Source: Pullilachnospira_A gallistercoris
GTDB lineage: Bacteria > Bacillota > Clostridia > Lachnospirales > Lachnospiraceae
Direction: 5' to 3'
Assembly (NCBI GenBank): GCA_018712125.1
Contig: DVHM01000168.1
Span: 1-12,680 of the forward strand
DNA length: 12,680 nt
The notes under the pieces are model-generated. The model did not search any database. It was not told the origin of the DNA and saw only the letters and a list, made by a program, of their open reading frames with translations. The position numbers were made by a program, and so were the translations under genes. Shown piece by piece: positions 5,375 to 12,680 of this stretch. Numbering within the stretch: position 1 is the first letter of the stretch; each line of letters opens with the position of its first letter.

Positions 5375-7966
5375 ATGGAACAGTACAAGAAGATCAGGGT
5401 TCGGGGCGCGAAAGTGCACAATCTGAAAAATATTGATGTGGATATCCCCTTAAATGAGATTGTGGGGATCGCCGGGGTTTCCGGTTCCGGCAAATCCTCC
5501 CTGGCGCTGGGAGTGCTCTACGCGGAGGGATCGAGAAGATATCTGGAGGCGCTGTCCACCTACACAAGGCGTCGGATGACCCAGGCCGCCAAGGCCCAGG
5601 TAGACGAGGTGCTCTATGTACCCGCAGCTCTGGCCCTGCACCAGCGGCCGGGCATACCGGGGATCCGAAGCACCTTCGGCACCGGGACGGAACTTCTGAA
5701 CAGTCTGCGGCTGATGTATTCCCGTCTCGCCAGCCACCGCTGTCCCAACGGCCACTATGTGCAGCCCTCCCTGGCCGTGGCGGCTATGCAGGAGATTACC
5801 TGCCCGGTGTGCGGAGCAAAATTTTACGGGCCATCGGCGGAGGAACTGGCCTTCAACAGCCAGGGAGCCTGCCGTACCTGCGACGGAACCGGCACTGTGC
5901 GAAAGGTGGACATTTCCACGCTAGTGCCCGACGAGTCTCTGACCATCGACGAGGGGGCGGTGGCTCCCTGGAACTCCCTGATGTGGTCCCTGATGACGGA
6001 TGTCTGCCGGGAGATGGGCGTCCGCACGGATGTGCCCTTCAGGGATCTGACGGATCGGGAGAAGGAGATCGTCTACCACGGCCCGGCGGAGAAGAAGCAC
6101 ATTCTCTATCACGCGAAAAAGACAAACCAGGCGGGAGAACTGGATTTTACCTATTATAACGCGGTCTATACGGTGGAGAACGCCCTGGCAAAGGTAAAGG
6201 ACGAGAAGGGCATGAAGCGGGTGGAAAAATTCCTGAAGCAGGAAGTCTGCCCGGACTGCGGGGGCAGCAGGCTCTCGGAGGCGGCGCGGGCGCCGAAGCT
6301 GCGGGGAATTTCTCTGGACGAAGCCTGCAGAATGACCTTGACACAGTTGACGGCATGGGTGGAGGGCGTACCGGCCTCCCTTCCCGAGGAGATGCGTCCC
6401 ATGGCGGAGAGCATCTGCGAGTCCTTCCGGACGGTGGCGAAACGGCTTCTGGATCTGGGTCTCGGATATCTCGCCCTGGATCGGGCGGCCTCCACCCTCT
6501 CCACCGGGGAGCGGCAGCGGATGCAGCTGGCCCGGGCAGTCAGAAACCGCACCACCGGCGTGCTCTATGTGCTGGACGAGCCCTCCATCGGTCTGCATCC
6601 CTCCAACATCGAGGGTTTGACCGGCGTCATGGAGGATCTGATCGCCGACGGCAATTCTGTTGTGCTGGTGGATCACGATATTCAGATCCTGAAAAAGGCG
6701 GACTGGATCGTGGAGATGGGTCCCGGCGCCGGAGCCGACGGGGGGCGCGTAATCGCGGAAGGAACGCCGGTGGATCTCGGCAAGAATGCGGAGTCGAAGA
6801 TCGGCCCCTTCTTCTCCGGGGAGGAGGAAGTGCGCACGAGAGAGCAGGCAGCAGGATCCGCTCTCTTTGATCAGGGAAAAATCCATCTGTCCACCGGGGC
6901 GATTCACACGGTAAAACCCCTGGAGGTGAATATCCCGAAGGGGCGGCTGACGGTTGTGACCGGCGTATCCGGCTCGGGAAAGACGACGCTGATTCTGGAG
7001 AGCCTGATTCCGGGGCTGAAGGCGTCCATCGACGGAAAGAAGCTGCCGGATCATGTGAAGGAGATAAAGGCCGAGGGGATTTCCCAGGTCAAACTGATTG
7101 ATGCGGCTCCCATCGGCATCAACGTCCGCTCCACGGTGGCCACCTACGCCAACGTCCACGACGAGCTGCGGAAAATTTTTGCCCGGACGCCGGACGCGAA
7201 GGCGCTGGGATACAAGGCCGGGGATTTTTCCTACAATACGGGAAAGCTCCGCTGCCCGGTCTGCGACGGCACCGGCTCCATCAGCCTTGACGTGCAGTTT
7301 CTGCCGGATGTGCAGATTACCTGTCCCCAGTGCCGGGGCGCCCGGTACGCCAAGGAGGCGGAGGCAGTCCGTCTGGATGTGGCTGGCACAGGGAAAGGGA
7401 AAGTGATTCAACAGGATGTCGCCGGCACGAAGGCGAAGAAAAAAGAGTCTGCTGAGGGATCTGCCGGCGGAAAGAAAGCAAACCCGGCGGGCAACAGTGA
7501 GACCTACTCCCTGCCCCAGCTCATGTCCATGGACGTCAACCACGCGCTGGAGGTCTGCAAAAATCTGCGGCTCGTCCGGCAGCGCCTTCAGGTGCTCCAG
7601 GATCTGGGGCTCGGCTATCTGACACTGGGGGAGGAGACGCCCAGTCTCTCCGGCGGCGAGGCCCAGCGGCTGAAGCTGGCCAGCGAGATGGGAAAGACCC
7701 AGTCGGATTCCGTCTTTGTCTTCGACGAGCCCACCATCGGCCTGCATCCTCTCGATGTGCGAACGCTGCTGGGCGTTTTCCAGACCCTCATAGAAAACGG
7801 CGCCACCGTCATCGTGATTGAGCACGATCTGGATGTGATACGAAACGCCGATTACATTATCGACATGGGTCCCGGCGGCGGCCAGGAGGGCGGAAAGATC
7901 GTGGCCACGGGCACGCCGGAGGAGATCAAAAAGGCGCCGGAGAGCCGGACCGGACAGTTCCTATGA
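5375..7966 (+). CDS. UvrA-like ABC ATPase lacking the UvrB-binding domain (UvrA2 type)
   Basis: The protein has 863 residues from the ATG at 5375, which has AAGGAG 8 nt upstream; an earlier in-frame ATG at 5270 lies before the promoter. It has two nucleotide-binding domains. Domain I shows Walker A GVSGSGKSS (34-42), signature LSTGERQ (375-381) and Walker B VLYVLDEPS (396-404). Domain II shows Walker A GVSGSGKTT (530-538), LSGGEAQ (758-764), VFVFDEPT (780-787) and switch histidine 817. Zinc modules are C143/C146/C166/C169 and C627/C630/C650/C653. The roughly 120-residue region that binds UvrB in canonical UvrA is missing: the chain goes straight from MQE (138-140) to CPVC (143). A Lys/Gly/Ala-rich insert (about 666-709) follows the second zinc finger. 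UvrA2 proteins bind damaged or drug-bound DNA and are often linked to drug tolerance (DrrC, Deinococcus UvrA2). It is unlikely to replace the housekeeping UvrA. Confidence 0.92.
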   Translation: MEQYKKIRVRGAKVHNLKNIDVDIPLNEIVGIAGVSGSGKSSLALGVLYAEGSRRYLEALSTYTRRRMTQAAKAQVDEVLYVPAALALHQRPGIPGIRSTFGTGTELLNSLRLMYSRLASHRCPNGHYVQPSLAVAAMQEITCPVCGAKFYGPSAEELAFNSQGACRTCDGTGTVRKVDISTLVPDESLTIDEGAVAPWNSLMWSLMTDVCREMGVRTDVPFRDLTDREKEIVYHGPAEKKHILYHAKKTNQAGELDFTYYNAVYTVENALAKVKDEKGMKRVEKFLKQEVCPDCGGSRLSEAARAPKLRGISLDEACRMTLTQLTAWVEGVPASLPEEMRPMAESICESFRTVAKRLLDLGLGYLALDRAASTLSTGERQRMQLARAVRNRTTGVLYVLDEPSIGLHPSNIEGLTGVMEDLIADGNSVVLVDHDIQILKKADWIVEMGPGAGADGGRVIAEGTPVDLGKNAESKIGPFFSGEEEVRTREQAAGSALFDQGKIHLSTGAIHTVKPLEVNIPKGRLTVVTGVSGSGKTTLILESLIPGLKASIDGKKLPDHVKEIKAEGISQVKLIDAAPIGINVRSTVATYANVHDELRKIFARTPDAKALGYKAGDFSYNTGKLRCPVCDGTGSISLDVQFLPDVQITCPQCRGARYAKEAEAVRLDVAGTGKGKVIQQDVAGTKAKKKESAEGSAGGKKANPAGNSETYSLPQLMSMDVNHALEVCKNLRLVRQRLQVLQDLGLGYLTLGEETPSLSGGEAQRLKLASEMGKTQSDSVFVFDEPTIGLHPLDVRTLLGVFQTLIENGATVIVIEHDLDVIRNADYIIDMGPGGGQEGGKIVATGTPEEIKKAPESRTGQFL

Positions 7967-8010
7967 ACGGGATTGCAGGAAAGAACTTTAACGGTTCAGA
8001 AAAATAAGTC

Positions 8011-8041
8011 TTGCTCATGACGCCGCGTCATCTTTTATAAT
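8011..8041 (+). promoter_or_regulatory. MerR-type promoter with 19-bp spacer and 15-bp operator dyad
   Basis: TTGCTC (8011-8016) and a perfect TATAAT (8036-8041) are separated by 19 bp, the over-long spacing characteristic of promoters that MerR-family proteins activate by DNA distortion. Inside the spacer lies ATGACGC-C-GCGTCAT (8017-8031), a perfect 15-bp dyad. The MerR gene starts 26 bp downstream with an AGGAGGTGA site at 8049-8057, so the regulator almost certainly controls its own operon. Confidence 0.8.
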
Positions 8042-8066
8042 ACCGATCAGGAGGTGAAGAACTGCC

Positions 8067-8909
8067 ATGACAAACGAGAGAGCAATCCCCGAGGGGTATA
8101 TGACCGTCGGGGAAGTGGCAAAGAAGATGGGCGTCACGGTGCGCACGCTGCAGTATTACGACAAGGAGGGCCTGTTCTCCCCCTCGGGAAAGAGCGAGGG
8201 CGGGCGCAGACTCTATACCGATAAGGACCTGGTGCGGCTGCATCAGATTCTGTCCCTGAAATCCCTGGGCTTTTCCCTGGAGGATATCAGAAAGAGACTG
8301 ATTTCCCTGGACACACCGGAAGCGGTGGCGAAAGCGCTGGAGGAGCAGGCGGAGGATATCCGCCGTCAGATCGAAAAACTGTCGGAGTCCCTGGGAGAGA
8401 TCGAAAAGCTGCGGGAAGAAGTTCTGAAGATGCACACGGTAAATTTCAGAAAGTACGCGGACATCATCGTAAATCTGCAGATGAAAAACGAGTTCTACTA
8501 TCTGATCAAACGGTTTGACGACGATATGCTGGACCATATCCGTCAGAAATTTGACAGGAAGAGCGGGTTGGATTTCCTGGAAAAATTCAACGGACTCTGC
8601 GACGAGATTTATCTGTTGGCGGAGGCGAAGGTGCCCCAGGACAGCGAGCAGTGCCAGAAATTGACGGCGGATTACTGGAATCTGATCATGGAGTTTACCG
8701 GCGGAGATATGAGTATGCTCCCGAAGCTCATGGAGATGGGCGATCAGAAAAATGTGGAAAATGAGCGGGATGAGAAACAGCAGGTGGTAAACGAATATAT
8801 GGAGCCGGCTCTGGGGATCTATTTTTCCCGGCTGGGCCAGAATCCTTTTGGGGAAATAGAGCGCGGGAAAGCGTGCGATTCCCCTGAGAGCGGGGAGGTG
8901 GAGTCATGA
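8067..8909 (+). CDS. MerR-family transcriptional activator with TipAS-like ligand-binding domain
   Basis: A 280-residue regulator. Residues 11-78 are the MerR winged-helix domain (MTVGEVAKKMGVTVRTLQYYD, GGRRLYTDKDLVRLHQI, LKSLGFSLEDI). A dimerisation coiled coil covers about 83-122. The C-terminal part contains PQDSEQCQKLTADYWNLI followed by FTGGD (190-214), which matches the TipAS antibiotic-recognition fold of TipA, Mta and SkgA. Such proteins bind thiopeptides or other bulky drugs and switch on efflux genes. The long promoter spacer immediately upstream supports the assignment. The TGA overlaps the ATG of the ABC ATPase by 4 bp, so sensor and exporter are coupled. The tail after residue 250 is weakly conserved, and the inducer cannot be told from sequence. 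Confidence 0.92.
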   Translation: MTNERAIPEGYMTVGEVAKKMGVTVRTLQYYDKEGLFSPSGKSEGGRRLYTDKDLVRLHQILSLKSLGFSLEDIRKRLISLDTPEAVAKALEEQAEDIRRQIEKLSESLGEIEKLREEVLKMHTVNFRKYADIIVNLQMKNEFYYLIKRFDDDMLDHIRQKFDRKSGLDFLEKFNGLCDEIYLLAEAKVPQDSEQCQKLTADYWNLIMEFTGGDMSMLPKLMEMGDQKNVENERDEKQQVVNEYMEPALGIYFSRLGQNPFGEIERGKACDSPESGEVES

Positions 8910-9721
8910 AAAACGCCATCGAAGTGCGGGGACTGAGGAAACATTACGGAAGCCGCAGCGTGCTGAGAGGGGTGGATCTGACCATTCCCAGGGGCGAGAT
9001 TTTCGCGCTGCTGGGAGTCAACGGCGCCGGAAAAACCACTACGCTGGAATGTATGGAAGGATTGAAGACGTATGACGGCGGGACGATTGCCCTGGACGGA
9101 AGGACCGGCATTCAGCTTCAGACCGCTTCTCTGCCGGAACACATGAGACCCATGGAGGCGGTCAGGCTCTTTAGCCTGTGCGGAGGAAAGAAGCCGGACG
9201 TCTCTCTGCTGGATGCCCTGGGGATCCGGGATCTGGGAAAGAAACTGTACCGGGAACTCTCCACCGGACAGAGGCGGCGGCTGCATCTGGCCCTGGCTCT
9301 GGTAAATGATCCGGATATTCTCTTCCTCGACGAGCCCACTGCCGGGCTGGATGTGGAGGGTAGGATTTCCCTTCACGAGGAAATTCGCAAACTGCGTGAG
9401 AGGGGAAAGACAGTCATCCTGGCAAGTCATGATATGGCTGAGGTAGAGACGCTCTGCGACCGGATCGCCATTTTAAATGAAGGGATCATTACCTTCTGCG
9501 GCACACCGGCGGAGCTGACCGAGGCGGTGGGAAAGAAGTACACTGTGGAAATCAGGACCAGCCAGGGGACGAAGACCAGCGAGACGGAACATATTGCCGA
9601 TACGCTCCTGTCCCTTCTGACGGAACTGAAGGAGAAGCAGGCGGAGATCCTGGATATCCGGGTGGACCGGGGCACGCTGGAACAGCATTTTCTGGAAATG
9701 GCAGGGAGGGCAGCAGAATGA
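8906..9721 (+). CDS. ABC transporter ATP-binding protein
   Basis: A 271-residue nucleotide-binding subunit. Walker A is GVNGAGKT (37-44), the Q-loop is near Q72, the signature is LSTGQ (118-122, a Thr variant of LSGGQ), Walker B is DILFLDE (137-143) followed by PTAGLD, and the switch histidine is H175 in ILASHD. The C-terminal 70 residues (about 205-271) form the extra domain typical of drug-export (DrrA/CcmA-type) ATPases. It powers the ABC-2 permease encoded next, with an ATGA overlap at both ends of the gene and a GGGGAGGTG site at 8892-8900. It acts on the cytoplasmic face of the membrane. The substrate is probably the inducer class of the upstream regulator, which is inference. Confidence 0.93.
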   Translation: MKNAIEVRGLRKHYGSRSVLRGVDLTIPRGEIFALLGVNGAGKTTTLECMEGLKTYDGGTIALDGRTGIQLQTASLPEHMRPMEAVRLFSLCGGKKPDVSLLDALGIRDLGKKLYRELSTGQRRRLHLALALVNDPDILFLDEPTAGLDVEGRISLHEEIRKLRERGKTVILASHDMAEVETLCDRIAILNEGIITFCGTPAELTEAVGKKYTVEIRTSQGTKTSETEHIADTLLSLLTELKEKQAEILDIRVDRGTLEQHFLEMAGRAAE

Positions 9722-10440
9722 GTGAGAAGATTAACGGTTTATGGTATGGAACGATCCTGCAATGGAAAATGGATCTGCGGAGCAGAAGTATGCTGGTGGC
9801 CTGCTATCTGGTGCCCCTGCTGTTTTTCGCGCTGATGGGAGGAATTTTCACTTCCGTCATGCCACAGATGAAAGAGACGCTGATCCCCTCCATGATCGTG
9901 ATGGGGGTATCCATGGGCGCCTTTATCGGACTGCCTCCTTCCCTGGCAGAACTTTACGGCAGTGACATCCGCAAGGTTTACCGGGCCAACGGCGTGCCCC
10001 TGTGGTTGGGGCTGGCGACGGCGTTCCTTTCCGCCTTTGTGCATCTGATGCTGATGTGCACGATCATCCTTCTGATCGCCCCGGCGGCCTTCGACGCGGC
10101 TCTTCCGGCAAATCTGCCAATCTTTTACGGGGCGCTGGCCATCTATGTGGCGGTGTCCCTGGCGCTGGGAAGCGTGCTGGGACTGGCGGTAAAAAATCAG
10201 GGAAAGCTGACTATGGCGGAGCAGATTCTCTTTCTGCCCTCCATCATGCTGTCGGGGATCATGTTTCCCGCCGGTATGCTGCCGGAGGCGCTGCAGACGG
10301 CAGGGAAAATGTTCCCCGCCGCCTGGGGATATCTGCTGATGCAAGACGGCGGATTTAACCTGGAAAATCTGTGGTATCTGCTGTTGGTATTGGCGGTGGC
10401 CGCGGCGGCGTGCGGAGTGCTGCTGCGGAAGAAGGGGTAA
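9718..10440 (+). CDS. ABC-2 type transporter permease
   Basis: A 240-residue membrane protein with six likely helices at about 25-45, 55-75, 96-121, 135-157, 167-187 and 216-236. The segment LSGIMFPAGMLPEALQ (178-193) is the conserved 'GxxFPxxxxP' region of ABC-2 permeases. With the ATPase it would form a 2+2 exporter of drugs or lipophilic compounds. The ATG overlaps the stop of the ATPase gene and has GGGAGG 8 nt upstream (9704-9709). It is the last gene of the merR operon and the length is usual for the family. Confidence 0.9.
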   Translation: MSEKINGLWYGTILQWKMDLRSRSMLVACYLVPLLFFALMGGIFTSVMPQMKETLIPSMIVMGVSMGAFIGLPPSLAELYGSDIRKVYRANGVPLWLGLATAFLSAFVHLMLMCTIILLIAPAAFDAALPANLPIFYGALAIYVAVSLALGSVLGLAVKNQGKLTMAEQILFLPSIMLSGIMFPAGMLPEALQTAGKMFPAAWGYLLMQDGGFNLENLWYLLLVLAVAAAACGVLLRKKG

Positions 10441-10470
10441 AAGAGAAAGAACAACATCTGTGTTATTCGC

Positions 10471-10483
10471 GGGGGATACCCCC
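10471..10483 (+). other. GC hairpin between the ABC operon and the MATE gene
   Basis: GGGGG-ATA-CCCCC is a 5-bp all-GC stem with a 3-base loop, 30 bp after the permease stop and touching the -35 box of the next promoter. No T-run follows, so it is not a standard intrinsic terminator. It may slow read-through or be a binding site. The rest of 10441-10483 is featureless. Confidence 0.3.
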
Positions 10484-10511
10484 TTGTATACGGATCGGAT
10501 TGTGCTATACT
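10484..10511 (+). promoter_or_regulatory. Promoter of the MATE efflux gene, extended -10
   Basis: TTGTAT (10484-10489), a 16-bp spacer, and TATACT (10506-10511) preceded by TGC. The start is predicted near 10518, giving a very short leader of about 16 nt that begins with the AAGGGAGGG ribosome binding site. The -10 region is nearly identical to that of the UvrA-like gene (TGCTATACTGAA in both). Confidence 0.6.
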
Positions 10512-10533
10512 GAACAGAAGGGAGGGATGCATC

Positions 10534-11895
10534 ATGTCTGAATCATCATCGTCTTCCGCAACACGGATGACCGACGGGCCGATCTGGAAACGGCTGATCG
10601 CCTTCGCGGTACCCCTGTTCTGGGGAAATCTGTTCCAGCAGCTCTACAATACGGCGGATTCGCTGATCGTAGGAAATTTCCTCGGCAACAACGCGCTGGC
10701 GGCAGTCAGCTCCTCGGGAAATCTGATTTTTCTGCTGGTGGGCTTTTTCAACGGCATCGCCATCGGCGCCGGTGTGGTAACGGCAAAATATTTCGGCGAG
10801 GAGAATAAGGAGCAGCTGGAGAAATCCATCTACACCACCGTGGCTTTCGGCCTGGTCTGCGGCGTTGTCCTCACAGTGGTGGGAATTGTGGCGGCTCCGA
10901 GGATTCTGATTCTCATGGGAACCCCGGCGGAGGTGCTGCCGGAGTCTCTGTCCTATTTCCAGGTCTACTTTGCCGGATCCATCGCCTTTGTCATGTACAA
11001 TTTCTTTGTGGGAATCCTGCAGGCCATGGGGGACAGCAAGCATCCGCTGTATTTCCTGATCATCTCATCTGTGACCAACGTGGTGCTGGATCTTCTGTTT
11101 GTGGGCGGATTCGGATGGGATGTGTGGTCCGCGGCCCTGGCCACGATCATCTCCCAGTTTTTGAGCGCTTTTCTCTGCCTGTGGCAGCTCATGAGAGGAA
11201 ATCAGGTCTTTCGGCTGGAACTTAAGAATATCCGGGCGGACAGATTTATGTTGAAGAAGATTGTGGTAAACGGCGTGCCGGCGGGACTTCAGAATTCCAT
11301 CATCTCTGTGGCAAATGTGTTCGTCCAGGCAAATATCAACACCTTTGGGGCCACCGCTGTGGCGGGCTGCGGTTCCTATTCCAAGATTGAAGGATTCGCC
11401 TTTCTGCCGGTAACCTGCTTCGCCCTGGCGCTGACCACCTTTATCAGCCAGAATCTCGGCGCCCGCCAGTATGACCGGGCAAAGAAGGGGGCGATCTTCG
11501 GAACCATCTGTTCTCTGACCATCGCGGAGCTGGTGGGCGTTGCCATCAATCTGCTCTCCCCGGTGCTGGTGGGAGCTTTCGGCGGCGGCGCGGAGGCGGT
11601 CAGCTACGGCGTGACCTGGGCGAAGATCGTGACTCTCTTCTATTTCCTGATGGCGTTCTCCCACTGTATGGCGGGCATCCTGCGGGGAGCGGGAAAATCC
11701 GTAATTCCCATGATTGTGATGCTGGTCTGCTGGTGTCTGATCCGGGTAACCTACATCAGCTTTATCGTCCGGTTCATCCCGGACATTCAGGTCATCATCT
11801 GGGCTTACCCCATGACCTGGGCCTTAAGCGGCGTGGTGTTCCTCATCTATTTCCTGAAGTCCGACTGGATTCACGGGCTGGAAAAGATGGAGTAG
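10534..11895 (+). CDS. MATE-family multidrug/Na+ or H+ efflux transporter
   Basis: A 453-residue protein with the 12-helix MATE pattern. Conserved stretches include FAVPLFWGNLFQQLYNTADS (24-43), GILQAMGDSKHP (160-171) leading into the TNVVLDLLF helix, and the second-half counterpart GILRGAGKSVIP. These match the clostridial DinF/MepA-like branch. MATE pumps use sodium or proton gradients to export cationic drugs, so it should lie in the cytoplasmic membrane. The ATG at 10534 has GGGAGGG 7 nt upstream. It has its own promoter, and no MerR-type 19-bp spacer is seen there. The 3' end overlaps a convergent gene by 25 bp. The substrate is not predictable. Confidence 0.93.
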   Translation: MSESSSSSATRMTDGPIWKRLIAFAVPLFWGNLFQQLYNTADSLIVGNFLGNNALAAVSSSGNLIFLLVGFFNGIAIGAGVVTAKYFGEENKEQLEKSIYTTVAFGLVCGVVLTVVGIVAAPRILILMGTPAEVLPESLSYFQVYFAGSIAFVMYNFFVGILQAMGDSKHPLYFLIISSVTNVVLDLLFVGGFGWDVWSAALATIISQFLSAFLCLWQLMRGNQVFRLELKNIRADRFMLKKIVVNGVPAGLQNSIISVANVFVQANINTFGATAVAGCGSYSKIEGFAFLPVTCFALALTTFISQNLGARQYDRAKKGAIFGTICSLTIAELVGVAINLLSPVLVGAFGGGAEAVSYGVTWAKIVTLFYFLMAFSHCMAGILRGAGKSVIPMIVMLVCWCLIRVTYISFIVRFIPDIQVIIWAYPMTWALSGVVFLIYFLKSDWIHGLEKME

Positions 11896-12680
11896 AAATT
11901 GATCTCCAGGCTGATATTTCCCTCCTCGCCGCCGCTGTAGTCATCCTGCTGATAGGTATAGGATTGGATGCCATACATCTGCTGCCGGATATAGTAGTCG
12001 AGGATAAGGGAGATCTTTTCCTCCAACGTCGCCTGCTTTCTCCTGCGGAGGTAGGGATTTTCCGGGAGAGAGATCTCCAGCATATCGTACATGGCGGGAG
12101 CCGTTGTGGTCGTGGTGGTCGCAGCAGGAGATGTCACAGCAGGAGACGTTGCAGCAGGATCCGCTGCAGCGCTTGCGGTTTGCCGTGGGCGATGGGGGCT
12201 CTTTGACAGAGACAGCAGCCGGACGACGCGGCTGACGGGGCTCTTGTCCTTTCCCGGGCCGAAGGGCATCATCATCTGGATCCGGCGGGCCAGGAAATGG
12301 CGCAGCTTCAGATTCTCGATGGAGACCGGCATTTTCCGGCCGCCTGCGTTCCTGATCTGCAGGCGGTTTAAGGGGATGGAGAAAAACTGACCGTTGCAGA
12401 GTTCCGCGTAGCGGTAAAGGGGCGGTGTGGCGGTCATCCGATACCCGGTCTTTCCCTCCCGTACGAGCGGGAGGAAAGGCCCCTCCAGAATGATCTCTTC
12501 TCTCTCATCGGGAAAGGTAAAACCGAAAGTTCCATCGCTGCGGCAGATGCGGATATGGGTTGCGGACAGGCGTTCCAGACTTTCAGCGAAGGCGGAGCGC
12601 TTGTCTTTTTTTTCGACTTTCTCCGGCTTCATGGTAACAGAGAAATCCCCGCTCAGAAGTTCCAGGATATTCCTGAGATA
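11871..12680 (-). CDS. Uncharacterised protein, C-terminal part (5' end beyond right edge)
   Basis: The frame stays open to the right edge, giving 269 visible residues. An internal ATG at 12632 has no ribosome binding site, so the true start is probably outside the window. I do not firmly recognise the family. The first half has TATPPLYRYAELCNGQFFSI and then LKLRHFLARRIQMMM. The second half, after a low-complexity Ser/Pro/Ala/Thr linker, has RRRKQATLEEKISLILDYYI and ends in short strands. The order (PxLYxYAE, a hxxLxRRI helix, then xxILDYYIxxxxIxxY) reminds me of uncharacterised proteins from Firmicute plasmids and conjugative elements, an unverified resemblance. No membrane segment or signal peptide is visible in this part. 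The stop lies inside the MATE gene, 25 bp from its end, and no terminator separates the two. Confidence 0.7.
   Translation of the reverse strand, partial: YLRNILELLSGDFSVTMKPEKVEKKDKRSAFAESLERLSATHIRICRSDGTFGFTFPDEREEIILEGPFLPLVREGKTGYRMTATPPLYRYAELCNGQFFSIPLNRLQIRNAGGRKMPVSIENLKLRHFLARRIQMMMPFGPGKDKSPVSRVVRLLSLSKSPHRPRQTASAAADPAATSPAVTSPAATTTTTTAPAMYDMLEISLPENPYLRRRKQATLEEKISLILDYYIRQQMYGIQSYTYQQDDYSGGEEGNISLEINFYSIFSSP
12118..12177. repeat. Imperfect 15-bp tandem repeat encoding a pentapeptide linker
   Basis: Three clear copies of a 15-bp unit (GTCGCAGCAGGAGAT, GTCACAGCAGGAGAC, GTTGCAGCAGGATCC) and a degenerate fourth follow one another without gaps. Read on the minus strand they encode a run of five-residue units of the form S/D-P-A-A/V-T, next to a poly-Thr stretch. 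Copy number could vary by replication slippage. Confidence 0.7.

Noticed and set aside
5921..7825. 634-codon open frame on the minus strand inside the UvrA-like gene
   Set aside because: It lies antisense to a clearly conserved protein, has no recognisable motif, and is explained by the high GC at third codon positions of the sense gene.
7967..8010. Possible terminator after the UvrA-like gene
   Set aside because: Only a 4-bp GAAC/GTTC pairing with no T-run; not enough for a terminator call, so some read-through into the merR operon is possible.
10471..10490. CsoR/copper-type operator at GGGGGATACCCCCTTGTATA
   Set aside because: Only one half resembles the ATACCCC half-site and the downstream symmetric half is missing; no copper gene is nearby.

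Overview
The window looks like chromosomal DNA from a low-GC-lineage Gram-positive anaerobe, most likely a Clostridia/Lachnospiraceae-type Firmicute with moderately high GC. The grounds are strong AGGAGG-type ribosome binding sites on almost every gene, sigma-A promoters with extended -10 (TGnTATAnT) boxes, and gene families typical of that group: the YolD/UmuC-like pair, a TipA-type MerR regulator and an RlmI-type methyltransferase. No rRNA, tRNA, CRISPR array, transposase or integrase was seen.

Layout. Positions 1-1763 (+) are visibly AT-richer than the rest. They hold the 3' end of a GNAT acetyltransferase, an MFS drug-efflux-type transporter, and a broken TetR regulator whose DNA-binding half runs in frame into an unrelated hydrophobic tail. 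Positions 1767-3715 (-) encode a YolD-like protein and a Y-family translesion DNA polymerase as an overlapping pair, with a structured 278-bp leader/promoter region upstream. Positions 3994-5199 (-) encode an RlmI-like 23S rRNA methyltransferase. It is divergent from a UvrA paralogue (5375-7966, +) that lacks the UvrB-binding domain. Positions 8067-10440 (+) form a translationally coupled operon: a MerR/TipA-like drug sensor, an ABC ATPase and an ABC-2 permease. It is driven by a MerR-type promoter with a 19-bp spacer and a perfect 15-bp dyad. Positions 10534-11895 (+) encode a MATE-family efflux protein with its own promoter. Positions 11871-12680 (-) carry the C-terminal part of an uncharacterised protein that enters from beyond the right edge and overlaps the MATE gene tail to tail.

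How it fits together. Three transporter systems (MFS, ABC-2, MATE), two drug-type regulators (TetR remnant, TipA-like MerR), a UvrA2-like ATPase and a translesion polymerase sit within 12 kb. The best-supported system is the MerR-ABC-ABC operon: a ligand-sensing activator controlling its own operon and an exporter. The adjacent UvrA-like protein next to an ABC-2 exporter recalls the drrAB + drrC arrangement of anthracycline producers. That the window is a detoxification neighbourhood for DNA-targeting compounds is an inference and not something the sequence proves.
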